From positions 47,048 to 110,406 of the forward strand of contig SVHX01000003.1 of assembly GCA_015055665.1 (NCBI GenBank): DNA of 63,359 nt. The letters are read 5' to 3'. The DNA is from Clostridiales bacterium (GTDB taxonomy: Bacteria > Bacillota > Clostridia > Christensenellales > UBA1242). Shown piece after piece: positions 12,101 to 18,909 of the stretch (positions within the stretch are counted from its first letter, which is position 1; the number at the start of each line of letters is the position of its first letter). Below the pieces are notes generated by a model. That model had not been told where the DNA came from. It saw nothing but the letters and a program-made list of their open reading frames with translations, and ran no database searches. Made by a program: the position numbers and the translations under genes.

Positions 12101-13716
12101 AAGATAATTCGGTCAAAGTATTATTTACCTACTTTACTACTACCGATTACTTTAGTTATAGAGATGCTTCGACTGGCGATAGCATTAGTATCGAAGATAT
12201 GTTACTCAACTACAAAGATAGCGACACTCTATCTCATGACTTTGTTGTTAACACTACAAGTAACAAATATATTGACGTTAGAGTTAATAGCAACCTAAGC
12301 ATCAAGACAGCCGTATATATGGTTGGAGATGTAACTTATGGAACAGAATCTTACCCTTATGTCAAATACAAAATTTACTCTACTACCAAGACTGGAGATG
12401 AATATATCTACAGATTCATCCAAATTGTCTTCGTAGATGGAACAGATACTAAGCTTGCATCTACTAATATCATCTACTCTGGCTCCACTAACGGATTAGT
12501 TGATACTAATACATCCTTAATTACAAGCTCTGCATCTACAATGAAGATCGAATTCTTATTCGGATCTATCGAAGAAGGCCTATACGTTCCAGACGGAGAT
12601 ACAATCTTTGTAGACAGATACTATAACGGAAACTTTGTCGAAACAATCACAATAGATATTGCCAATAATAACGAATCAATTCCTGGATATGCATCTATTA
12701 TAAGCACAGTTGGATTACACGAATTTGTTATTAGAGATTTGGCTGGAAGAGTTCACACATTTGATGGAAAGAACAAAATTCAGATCTACCTAATCAACGA
12801 AATTCTATTCACCGTTAATGGCAATACACCTATCAATAACCAAGTATTCAACTCAGAAGTAGCAATTAATGTATTATTTACTTTATCAGGACTTAAACTT
12901 TATGATGAGAGATCTCTAACTGTTGAAGTCTCAAGAAATGGTAACAAATACGTTATGCCTACAAGTTCTGGCGAATTAACTCCACTAACCGAATCTGGTT
13001 ATTACACTGTTACATTATCTGCAATCACACAAGAACTTGCAGATGGAACATCACCTAAAGTTACTTCTGTATTTAACTTTGTAATACTTAACGATAAGAC
13101 TGCAACTTCAAGCTTTAGCATTTCTAAGGGCACAGGATTCTCAATTGAGAAGCTCGTAAAAATTGTTAATGGCGAAAGAACAGATATAACCAACTCTTAT
13201 TCTGCAAGTTCTGCCAACAGCCCTGCTAATGTAGTATTATGGTTATCTTATGCCGACCAAGGCAATAGTAACTTCGAAGTTACCTTGAGGAATTACGACA
13301 ACGCAACCAACACATCTTCAACATTTACATTTAATGTGTGGATCAATTCCGAAACCCCTATTATCGTTTCAAGTATTCCTGCAGGAACAAGCACCAAGGA
13401 AAATATTACAATCAACTTCAACCCAGGTATTATCTATACTCAGATTGGTAATGGCTACATCACACTTAATGGTAATGTAATTGCTAACCTTGATGAGAAT
13501 AGCGAACAAATTATTGACGAAGTCAATATCTCCGATTCTGGAGAATATTGGTTACGTATATACAATGATGACGGTATTCTAATTAGTGCATACAAGTTCA
13601 CCAAGTCCGAGCCTATGAACGGTATGACACGAACAATTCTAATTGTAGTAGCAATACTTGCAGTAGTTGTTGTTGGAATATTCTTCTTCCTAAGAAGAAA
13701 AGGTAAATATAGATAA
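3139..13716 (+). CDS. Giant membrane-anchored surface protein with Ig-like repeats
   Basis: About 3,525 residues. The N-terminus is a classical signal peptide: a basic start (MEKFKKNINR), a hydrophobic core and a likely cut after SLFA. The C-terminus is one membrane helix followed by RRKGKYR; there is no LPxTG motif, so it is held by the helix and not by sortase. The ectodomain is Ser/Thr/Asn/Tyr-rich and built from diverged beta-sandwich units. Boundaries look like IDK-x-x-P or D-x-x-x-P (FTIDKEPIAG, LYDTTSPRF, ISVDRIKPIY), and unit ends look like GxYxxxxxD-x-x-G (DDAGNSARF, RDAVGNKSS, RDLAGRVH). That pattern is typical of bacterial Ig-like adhesin domains; an adhesin or surface-layer role is inferred. 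The ATG at 3139 is preferred over the in-frame ATG at 3124 because GGAG sits eight bases before it. Single-gene unit. Confidence 0.85.
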   Translation: MEKFKKNINRTFNGLIASVTLMLVAIIIALGFFTPKSLFAADNGVDSQYIADKGIYFNAGLTNIKSATGLTRRINTGIKSTSDTEAEHSFYAYEYNYNSYPEIYYTQLNSTNTSTKEIISIASGAYADSPVNETIYSSPETSVLDRIGYSDSGFIPYGVTHFNNSSNSIEKIFHSQVSNNDYVLINNYDTFQQGNFDVENFYLSFGSPYVDEHTTTPLNELQVSGRLLENGNIHDLQLNAVQEIAIDGTSNGRKAHFWNQYFDLNNLRAYKHRESSASTYAIENTQGRYEITFLFNAYNQDNMNEVEERKSFTFSFYLLDSADYSNYPTISNANILTSDTTITPNTTVEYFYNFNTSAPKLTYNPKSYNLAYTRNNNKSVNNVSDYVTSTFAEKSYTKDGVNYPHGIITYSVDSRIIKEVHILTYYNADKSVVEHLYVSATNPASAFSGNTYKAFTDALDNDTLKFEYKVTNVLTKTGTEYKTTSYKTSTYKNLVINDTLTPLIANQIVSVDSKFNLKDGTVGYDEKTSETSYTVNIDADQDISVTQGSSTVNLVGRISNTVNYSTLQSGIILKNEDLTTDAGTLQANINSQYTLSSQDNKYILSKTYVNPNDTDKTVTDIVAQIELNNYIKSTMVEIKPAGSHVVYIFDIVVDGNTQSIASVTFKNDSNLTLSNPVNLNQDILTEVLDLDSKQLSLDYEYELVLEELGVYEFIYSYIVNANNQFVVNSTLEDAPNSALSTNYTAPINFATQKTVTDKSETSSSELTAHVSTPIVAGKTTLMGEVLSYEAGKDYVVDINNNSYKLDDPTVKINGIDTKLTVRTIDGTTYLTAYFTVGTIAIQTTTTTTSYSIDGGKIISVVEDKVVSKTYTLDNSISISYSPLSELLSKVANKQVITTESYTYSAINGRDELHIFGSITYFSKDEIYSDSNYAKLEHVDSKLELNYRADITDRYIDTYNTTGYLSRSAVNASSFKGKIASLLTLDEIVVTNITPVLWNNFSTLFYDPNDSTTSLSRVYRYTKYTTDANTGRIVPDTSSCITSSYFKDIYCQLGGLYEVVVFYTYNDLPDNAKNNVYYQVFTFIINNKNPEIKAYTHNPETSSLDNFEFDTYTNRDVRLMWQIPTYFQNDVYIDITRTGFSSNANNFVAQYKALEITSLSGLSTDAIKLISAMGRINIDGKNYYYVDLKLQGDTSLDLNGHYEILIHYGFNGASNYSEAFTIDKEPIAGLNIQSALKNMDGTFALNVSNPLAEGQQIVNTDFTFRFNPKASNANIYVYYDKIDLTTNSLYDELINTSDNSIAITTTSKLTQNNISTGTPYIYNYTHLDYPKFVASGNIISSNTSCIYLFRLTDDAGNSARFVVLYDTTSPRFITSPSPDPDTGIISDTTRALWGDYKAIKVDEAGFALSSNEPVTNYSKESDNSLLSLTLRYMNSANNSAAFKNLKVEEIGGFNYILIPLSQATIEDATTQTDIDYDNTNNSDSFYFFPSNPIIEEEDSESGETLTYIDLPKFEADGKVDDDKNVVKIRYLVESYTLTSAVNNYNENIDDRFITVTYIDNNRVSHTIHGSIGKGTFYYTLRDAVGNKSSRFVSMNLDKTQTTGLALFDYSNKIADAEALPESDKAYSASALYISSRQSQFIENTSDANKWAYTVTYKHYPYDTSLYDTTKYSITNVELISAPPKSAINITLTSKTDSSIKKTVEILLTDEYGEKYPQHSYPYSLEGKVTLPDTNGNPKDVYSAGKQFLNSNEERVYSQMINSISDSDHNHKLVTEEGLYIFKRTYTNNDLTANDLGLDTRTIYLAYYIDRNGIINISSTDSVVSTMYNIGNQIEFNLGNNYSQTDYQKKIDAKTIQNNQKPVESAYSNANNISTNLFDTNKIQVEFRMAQDKHDFVSSISNFRQAVENAITSTNKDTITQSLNDYTFNSTHFENLYKIDLSLKVGNEVIIDEKEGIYSTTGIAEYLKNDPMAGGSRGNTFDFYLDTASNPYILELTDQAGTIKYLNDRSYTNIKELANKLQISFNISHTAPTGNVYGKYYGRHDYDENKSSSDTPLSIPSIPTTPDGQTYNLLSYLKDGQLEPLSQDLKSSTIDDKGNFVKLYSTNNETMIFAFSITQDEYQAQIDPRNVKIYKDGLQESNLILNRVDGDFIATTTVTKDRQSAAWIRNEIDGVTYYAIVIFDNNLDTIVDDDEEEYLQYRLLDPSQNPDDATYYIKIQYVGQPSDYIGKNNVGQDINYFSTTYEISVDRIKPIYNLTKLMALDKYVYNTIDVIPNASNYSSVFEQYSSIYNFAYDQEQDFYRSDLENYFFALDTRKDSSFVFESISDNDNDNTIYIRRVEKDKYKFSVTPDDYKAYFNATYLQGHPQFTPSSATTITSEQNISELNINQYYRIQFSLDGNTEDQSISAHFLKQNGILHENRYYEIIEQDEAGNYRVYAVFVPQEKTDIIRYSYYLSSSESSRKDVVIMYENTPYITSNGMSLQFTTIQTTDNFLRANLLVSTESLTHAIEIYLDPVNMQVRAINRTLNQTILERDINAIDKNGYTNTTEFVDAINSIINDYYAKVSNKSHEYYSQYGYKIDIDIVNRIGVSVKDTSKLYNYEIDYVVAGSTLSPIFRNGTTNFTMTLEGQKGSTYLTDVTVYKFNQKWIEINSDNSPIPQIFDRSEESLKEKLVFTFNRGVYKFIFTDNFNRINEFFYEYGISSSQNGGALSYAGKYTTLSDGYTYCSNTITYTYDSSVYNVYIKFSGKIPSEDAEGEYDIISDSQNLIVFNSSSTNNAEYLRRYGIVVSTSGNTTTITFSGVKDPTKPSGTTDLSKYHIKTILASTSTGYTWGSEATNKDIFVYDKNIALYTAVPNAVVKNLSGNTLDTSEHLNLTEDFELSFAWPSHVVGVDRLDFNPRIILTRTYTENGIVKPPQTSQVLPGTIIKLPGDYTAHIINDLGTISKTISFTRGEGEISMYAVYAVNSKQSTHNKLTASSLVSTETTEDNSVKVLFTYFTTTDYFSYRDASTGDSISIEDMLLNYKDSDTLSHDFVVNTTSNKYIDVRVNSNLSIKTAVYMVGDVTYGTESYPYVKYKIYSTTKTGDEYIYRFIQIVFVDGTDTKLASTNIIYSGSTNGLVDTNTSLITSSASTMKIEFLFGSIEEGLYVPDGDTIFVDRYYNGNFVETITIDIANNNESIPGYASIISTVGLHEFVIRDLAGRVHTFDGKNKIQIYLINEILFTVNGNTPINNQVFNSEVAINVLFTLSGLKLYDERSLTVEVSRNGNKYVMPTSSGELTPLTESGYYTVTLSAITQELADGTSPKVTSVFNFVILNDKTATSSFSISKGTGFSIEKLVKIVNGERTDITNSYSASSANSPANVVLWLSYADQGNSNFEVTLRNYDNATNTSSTFTFNVWINSETPIIVSSIPAGTSTKENITINFNPGIIYTQIGNGYITLNGNVIANLDENSEQIIDEVNISDSGEYWLRIYNDDGILISAYKFTKSEPMNGMTRTILIVVAILAVVVVGIFFFLRRKGKYR

Positions 13717-13759
13717 TAGTCTAATAAATATTATTATTTATGTATATTGTATAGGCAAT

Positions 13760-13789
13760 AAAAAATCCCCAAAATATTGGGGATTTTTT
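13760..13789. terminator. Bidirectional intrinsic terminator
   Basis: An 11-bp stem AAAAAATCCCC/GGGGATTTTTT with an 8-nt loop has A and T runs on both sides. It can end the giant gene (plus) and the Rho-like gene (minus), which converge here. Confidence 0.9.
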
Positions 13790-13836
13790 GGCGTCTGCAT
13801 AATACCATAACAACATATTTGCATAGTATATAGTTC

Positions 13837-15057
13837 TTATTTTGTCTTAACTGTATTATGACTCTTGCTGAACACTGGCAACAACTCTAATTCAAGCACT
13901 GTTTTAATATCTTTAGGGGCTCCATTTCGATCCATACAGATTACACTTATACAAGATTCTTTGCCTGTATCCTTGGACACATACAACATATTATTAATCT
14001 TATTAATCGCCTGCAAATTAATCTTAGCAAATTCAATACTTCCCTCACAAGCTGCATTGACCAATCTAATAAGCTCAGAGAAATTGTAGATTATGAGGAT
14101 ATTCTCTTTACCCGCTTCAAACTCCCTCTTTAGCCTATCGATAACCAACTCAATTGTACTCAAGGCCTCAGTTGCAGTTTTATTAAAGGGCACATGGACA
14201 ACGCTAAGCTTGTCAATTGATGGCTGATTATCCTCGGGCTTTGCCTTAATATTAACAAATTTAACGCGTGTAATATTCTCTTCTACCAGTTCAAGCCCCA
14301 TTGCCAAGGCATCCTTAAGAGAAATATTTGATATATAGTGTCTCTCACCTTTCTTAATATCAAGATTATATTTATTAAAATTATAGCTAACCCCCACACC
14401 ATTATTTGCAACATCTTCGTAATTTATTGTATGAATATATTTCTTAACAGAAGTGTGTTCGATCTCAGCAATATCGTATACAACCTTAGGCTTACCTTCG
14501 ATCACGATCTTAGCCTTGCCAGACACAAACTGTCCTTTCCTTAAACTATATTTACGCATAATTGATGTTGGCACACAAGAATCATTTTCGCTAGGAACAA
14601 AGCCATTATATCTAATTATCCCATATCCTTCTTGATGAATATCAAGATATCCTTGTACAAAGAACGAATTAGAATCTTCATACTCGGCGTAACTTTGAGC
14701 AATCTTATAACCAGCTCCAGATGAAGACTCTTCTGTATTATTAACGTCATCAGCAGGACAACTTACATTAGCCTTAGACAACTTAGCAGAGTCAATTCTT
14801 GTAGCAAGAATTTCGTCAATAATATCAAGACTATTGCTAGTAAGTATCTTAACAAAATCCATCTCGTTGTCATTACCAACAGATCCAGCACCATTAACAA
14901 TTTCCATATTTTCGTTAGAAAGAATAATCTGTGTAACTTTGGAGATCAATTCATCTTTCTTGAGTGTTGTTGGACTTGAAACTCCAAGCTTTCTAGCAAA
15001 ATCTCTTAGTTCATGAATTCTTAATTTGTCTACATATTCTAAATCGTATTTAATCAT
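13837..15057 (-). CDS. Rho-like RNA-binding protein lacking ATPase motifs
   Basis: 406 residues with the domain order of transcription terminator Rho. Residues 7-46 resemble the Rho N-terminal helical domain (LRDFARKLGV, LKKDELI). Residues 100-130 are an acidic, Ser-rich linker. Residues 133-200 match the cold-shock-like primary RNA site (GYLDIHQEGYGIIR, MRKYSLRKGQFVSGK). Residues 225-395 align with the Rho motor, but the P-loop (APPKAGKT in Rho) is missing after KKGERHYIS, and the Walker B strand DVIILLDS has become NILIIYNF. The protein ends before the usual Rho C-terminus. ATP-driven translocation therefore looks impossible; an RNA-binding or dominant-regulatory role is inferred. The ATG at 15057 has AGGA four to six bases upstream; a TTG at 15072 is less likely. 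A promoter and two 0A-box-like octamers lie upstream. Confidence 0.8.
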   Translation of the reverse strand: MIKYDLEYVDKLRIHELRDFARKLGVSSPTTLKKDELISKVTQIILSNENMEIVNGAGSVGNDNEMDFVKILTSNSLDIIDEILATRIDSAKLSKANVSCPADDVNNTEESSSGAGYKIAQSYAEYEDSNSFFVQGYLDIHQEGYGIIRYNGFVPSENDSCVPTSIMRKYSLRKGQFVSGKAKIVIEGKPKVVYDIAEIEHTSVKKYIHTINYEDVANNGVGVSYNFNKYNLDIKKGERHYISNISLKDALAMGLELVEENITRVKFVNIKAKPEDNQPSIDKLSVVHVPFNKTATEALSTIELVIDRLKREFEAGKENILIIYNFSELIRLVNAACEGSIEFAKINLQAINKINNMLYVSKDTGKESCISVICMDRNGAPKDIKTVLELELLPVFSKSHNTVKTK

Positions 15058-15100
15058 AATTATCCTTATCAAATCTATAATTATTCAATATTACATTAAT

Positions 15101-15129
15101 AGTATAACGAAAAATATCATTTTTGTAAA
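15101..15129 (-). promoter_or_regulatory. Promoter of the Rho-like gene
   Basis: On the minus strand TTTACA (15124-15129) and TATACT (15101-15106) are separated by exactly 17 nt. The predicted start near 15094 gives a leader of about 37 nt. Confidence 0.7.
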
Positions 15130-15140
15130 TCGCTTTTATA

Positions 15141-15168
15141 TTCGACAAAAAAATATTTTTTTCGACAA
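15141..15168. promoter_or_regulatory. Two 0A-box-like octamers 20 bp apart
   Basis: TTCGACAA occurs at 15141-15148 and again at 15161-15168, same orientation, 20 bp start to start, so on the same face of the helix. The complement TTGTCGAA matches the established Spo0A-binding 0A box (core TGTCGAA). The pair lies just upstream of the -35 box of the Rho-like gene, about 50 and 70 bp before its predicted start, an activator position. Binding by the Spo0A-like protein encoded at 33015-33749 is inference. Confidence 0.55.
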
Positions 15169-15211
15169 TTAGAACAATAACCTATCCTTTATTATAAAAT
15201 CTGTCAACTGA

Positions 15212-17083
15212 TTACTTTACATAATCTTCATCTTTGCAGATCATCTTCTCAGGACACTTAACACCATAAACTCTTGGAGGTGTATGGTTAACGCTATCTA
15301 TCTTAACATTTTCGATACAAGAACCTGGTTTAAGATACTTTCTCTTAATGCCACAATCCCCATATCTAAGGTTCATCCTAAATCCATCAGGAGCCATAAC
15401 CCTAACATCATTTTCACCAATATGTACTACTGTAGTTGTTGGGAAAACTTTACCTATGTTATCGCTAGCCCATTTAACCGCAAGCATATCATCACACTCA
15501 CTGCTTGCCATATCTGCATTACGCTCTGTCATGTTGAGATGATCTACATGTTTGCTTAGATCATGATAATTAAATAATGATCTTCCTGTCATTATAACAG
15601 ATAGTAGTTGCATCTGGTTGTTTAGATCAGAGCCTCTTCTAATCGGAGATGAAGATTGTGCATATGCCGTATGCGTTATATCACCATCAAAGGCAAGACC
15701 ATATTCTCTACCAGTCTTTGCTTTGTAACGTTCTTTAGCAGCCACTCTATCTGCAATACAATCAGACAACGACCTATATTGCTCTTCCGCTTGTTTGTGA
15801 GATTTATTCAATTTAGGCATTATAGCTAGACCACTATGTCCAATATTGTGTATGTCATAATATGCAGCCTCGCTTGCTTTAAGCAACGAGCTTATGACAT
15901 ATTCTTCTATTCTTTTGCCAGTAACCTTGTTTACAATCTCTTGCATCCCCTTACTTGTCAACGGGTTAGGAACACGTATATTATAATCCTCAAACATACG
16001 CCTTAGCTTCTGCACATGTTCCGAATCAATGCTCTTGTGATTACGATAATAAAATGGCACACCAAGCTTCTCTGCAACCTCTCCCCATATTTCATTATGA
16101 AGTATAGCAGTTTCCGCAATTACAGAAGTATACTCTTCGGCATGATCTTTTTCGTAACCAGTGACAGTCTTGCCCTCTTCATCAATTTTAAATGTTATTG
16201 CCCTCGAAGGAATATCTAGAGCACCCCATTTCATCCTACATTTATAAAGCACGCCAGCTACCAAGTATAGATTCCTCAAAGAATCCATTACATCATCAAC
16301 TTCACCAATCAGATCACTATGATCATCCTCGTCCCAAGCCACATTTTCTCCAAATCCAAGAAAATCCGCTTCCTTATATGTAAGCCTATGTCTACTATGG
16401 ATAACTGCAGGTTCAATCATATAATCAAGGAGTTCTCCACGCTCATTAACATTGCAAGTTGTTACCATTGCTAGCCTATCTTCGTTTGGATTAATACTCC
16501 AAATACCATTAGAAGGCTTCTTAGGAAACATAGGATAACACTCATTACCCGGATAAGCACTTGTTCCTAATTTCATTGCATGCTTATATAGCGCAGAGTC
16601 AGGATCTAGATACGCTGCAACGTTAGCAATAGCTACTTTTAGAGTATAAGTACCATCATCATTTTTCTTCGCCCACACAGCATCATCATAGTCCTTAGCC
16701 TTATCAGGATCAATCGTAATAAATGGTATATCTCTAAGATCACTAATACCCTCTATCTGTTCTGGCAGAACCTCATGAGGTAGATCTTCAACCTCTTTCC
16801 AGACATCACTGCCAATAGGCTGAATTAAATTATATGTCCTAGCAATTGCCTCAATCTCAGACTTTAATTCGCCAGCAGTTCCGTTAATCACTTCCACAAT
16901 ATTGCCATACGCATACTCATCCAGTTGCGACACAGACTCAAGAACTATTAGATTCTTATTTTCATAGAGCTCCTTAAGCTCAGGCTTTTGAGCAATATTA
17001 AAGACCTTACCTCGCTTAGAGCAGAAGTAATATTTGCCATTATTTTTTATAATTTCTCCTGAATATCTTTTAGTTTCCACCAT
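15212..17083 (-). CDS. RNB-domain ribonuclease (RNase II/R family)
   Basis: A 3'-5' exoribonuclease of about 623 residues. The RNB catalytic signature ITIDPDKAKDYDDAV, with the aspartates that bind the catalytic Mg2+, lies near residue 125. It is followed by KVAIANVAAYLDPDS and the later RNB block with SSPIRR and DLNNQMQL. The first 120 residues form small beta-rich RNA-binding-like domains, and the C-terminal 70 residues resemble a degenerate S1-type barrel. It is shorter than typical RNase R (700-800 aa) and lacks a basic tail. ATG 17083 (10 bases behind GGAG) is chosen over GTG 17089, which is only four bases behind it. The methyltransferase-like gene lies 23 bp upstream on the same strand, probably one transcript. 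Confidence 0.85.
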   Translation of the reverse strand: MVETKRYSGEIIKNNGKYYFCSKRGKVFNIAQKPELKELYENKNLIVLESVSQLDEYAYGNIVEVINGTAGELKSEIEAIARTYNLIQPIGSDVWKEVEDLPHEVLPEQIEGISDLRDIPFITIDPDKAKDYDDAVWAKKNDDGTYTLKVAIANVAAYLDPDSALYKHAMKLGTSAYPGNECYPMFPKKPSNGIWSINPNEDRLAMVTTCNVNERGELLDYMIEPAVIHSRHRLTYKEADFLGFGENVAWDEDDHSDLIGEVDDVMDSLRNLYLVAGVLYKCRMKWGALDIPSRAITFKIDEEGKTVTGYEKDHAEEYTSVIAETAILHNEIWGEVAEKLGVPFYYRNHKSIDSEHVQKLRRMFEDYNIRVPNPLTSKGMQEIVNKVTGKRIEEYVISSLLKASEAAYYDIHNIGHSGLAIMPKLNKSHKQAEEQYRSLSDCIADRVAAKERYKAKTGREYGLAFDGDITHTAYAQSSSPIRRGSDLNNQMQLLSVIMTGRSLFNYHDLSKHVDHLNMTERNADMASSECDDMLAVKWASDNIGKVFPTTTVVHIGENDVRVMAPDGFRMNLRYGDCGIKRKYLKPGSCIENVKIDSVNHTPPRVYGVKCPEKMICKDEDYVK

Positions 17084-17106
17084 AACCACTTATCTCCTTA
17101 TTTTAT

Positions 17107-18078
17107 CTACAATGCATTAATAATATCTATCAAATCCGGCACTTTAACCTTATCACATCTTTTCTTGGGCTTGTCCACAAACACAACCGAATACTTATCA
17201 CTTAATTTTTGCCTACTTGCATATTTAGCCTTAAAATAATTAACTGTTCCCTCCGGTCTCTTGTCATCATGAAAGGAATAGTCAATTTCCATACTTCCAC
17301 CTGGCTTTAAATTATTAGAATATAGTGAGCTTATCACCCTATTGAATACCGAGTTTTTTACATAACCTCTAACATTAGATAGAATTATTATGTCGTATTT
17401 CCTATCTCCAATTTTATCAGGAAAACTTGTAAATTCTGCAGGAACACACTCTATCTCACAGCCACCCTCACACAACCTTTCTTTAAGTTTGTTATAACAA
17501 AATTTGTTTTTGTAAAAAACACTATCGGGCCTTGTCAAATTAGTATCGCTATTCAGAATATTACCATAAATATGACGATATCCCCCACCATCCATAAATA
17601 CTGTACCCCAGAACACTTTGCTATCTTCTGGCAGATCATGAAATATTCTACTGCACAAATTATTATTAAATAAAGTTGGCGTTGCAAACGTAGATGAACC
17701 AAACATTTGCTGACAAAATTCATCAAACCCCAGATTCTTGATCATTGCAATCTTGTAATCCCCCCAAGGCTTAGCAAATAGATTGGCATCTAGCACATCC
17801 ACATGCTTTGCCCCATAATACACAGCATTAAGCGCCTGATCGTAACTACTTCCAACAACCAACACTCTTTCAGGATTCTTCTTAAAGTGCCTAAAGACTT
17901 TAGACAACAACTCATTAGAACAATGATAGGCACGCGATATAGTACCGTTAACATCCTTAGCATCATTACGTAACATAGCATAATCATTACGGATATAATA
18001 TTCATTGTCGAAGTATTTTTCTAATGCACAATTAAAGTTCGGATTCTTCAAGAGCTCCTCATCTTCAGCCTTCCACAT
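17107..18078 (-). CDS. Class I SAM-dependent methyltransferase-like protein
   Basis: A 323-residue soluble protein. Residues 70-100 form a Rossmann nucleotide-binding segment (VLVVGSSYDQAL, then VDVLDANLF) like the SAM-binding motif I and II of class I methyltransferases or of 3-amino-3-carboxypropyl transferases (DUF3419-like). Residues 225-250 (YDIIILSNVRGYVKN) match the motif IV region and LKPGGSMEIDY matches motif V. The substrate is unknown. The ATG at 18078 follows GGGGGA. The gene precedes the RNB nuclease by 23 bp, suggesting a link to RNA metabolism, which is only inference. Confidence 0.65.
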   Translation of the reverse strand: MWKAEDEELLKNPNFNCALEKYFDNEYYIRNDYAMLRNDAKDVNGTISRAYHCSNELLSKVFRHFKKNPERVLVVGSSYDQALNAVYYGAKHVDVLDANLFAKPWGDYKIAMIKNLGFDEFCQQMFGSSTFATPTLFNNNLCSRIFHDLPEDSKVFWGTVFMDGGGYRHIYGNILNSDTNLTRPDSVFYKNKFCYNKLKERLCEGGCEIECVPAEFTSFPDKIGDRKYDIIILSNVRGYVKNSVFNRVISSLYSNNLKPGGSMEIDYSFHDDKRPEGTVNYFKAKYASRQKLSDKYSVVFVDKPKKRCDKVKVPDLIDIINAL

Positions 18079-18229
18079 AGATCCCCCATAATTTTTTTGT
18101 ATTTACATCCCCAATAACCGCTTATCATCAGCGTTGTTACTATATAATTATTTATATATTAGCATATATCTGACTACAATTCAATACCCTTTTGAAAATT
18201 TGTTGTAATACTATCTTAATAATTTATTG

Positions 18230-18272
18230 CAAAAAAAATAACACGCCACCCACTATAGGTAAACGCGTTATT
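18230..18272 (-). terminator. Intrinsic terminator after the nitroreductase gene
   Basis: AATAACACG pairs with CGCGTTATT (one mismatch) and an eight-A run on the left is a T tract on the minus strand. The rest of 18079-18320 is AT-rich with no other visible feature. Confidence 0.65.
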
Positions 18273-18320
18273 CACATCTCAAGTACTCTGCAATCAGTTA
18301 ATATTCTGCTATATTTAGGG

Positions 18321-18842
18321 TTATTTTAAATAATACACAAAGTTATCTTTCCTAGAAATTTCTCCCACTGGTATAGCATTTGGATATCCCAATATACAAG
18401 TACCAACCCCCTCATAATCTCCAACAACACCAACCTTGGCAAGAAGATCTTTGCCAAAATCAGTTTCAAAAACCTCTTTAGCATGATGAATCCAGCAAGC
18501 CCCAAGACCTAGACTATGAGCCTCAAGCAACATATTTTCGATAACTACACTGCCATCATAAACATGTGTAAATACAGATTTATCTGCTAGTACAACAAGT
18601 GCAACCGGAGCATTGTATAGAGGATTACCCGAAACCCCTCTAATATCTGCAATAGCTTTTGCCATTTGAGCCAATATCTCCTTATTAGAGATTGCAATAA
18701 TTATTGCAGATTGCTTATTCTTGCCTGATGGTGCATACATACCAGCTTTAATAACCTTATTAACAAGTTCGTCATCAACTGGTTTGTCAATATACGATTT
18801 CACACTACGTCTACTAACAATTGTTTCTAATATATCTTTCAT
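18321..18842 (-). CDS. Nitroreductase-family FMN oxidoreductase
   Basis: 173 residues, a normal length for a compact nitroreductase. The FMN phosphate-binding signature RRSVKSY is at residues 12-18, followed by AGMYAPSGKNKQ near residue 36. The central GSVVIENMLLEAHSLGLGACWIHH block and C-terminal GYPNAIP are characteristic of the family. Such enzymes form FMN dimers and use NAD(P)H to reduce nitro or quinone compounds; the real substrate is unknown. ATG 18842 has GGAGAG eight bases upstream. A single-gene unit with its own terminator. Confidence 0.9.
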   Translation of the reverse strand: MKDILETIVSRRSVKSYIDKPVDDELVNKVIKAGMYAPSGKNKQSAIIIAISNKEILAQMAKAIADIRGVSGNPLYNAPVALVVLADKSVFTHVYDGSVVIENMLLEAHSLGLGACWIHHAKEVFETDFGKDLLAKVGVVGDYEGVGTCILGYPNAIPVGEISRKDNFVYYLK

Positions 18843-18909
18843 TTTTACTCTCCATTTTTACATTACACATAATTATTCTACTAGTTTTTTGTTCAAATTG
18901 TTACAGCGA

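Noticed and set aside
13784..13795. TTTTTTGGCG after the terminator, similar to the tRNA-Ser tail
   Set aside because: The similarity is mostly a T run plus four bases; it cannot be told from chance.
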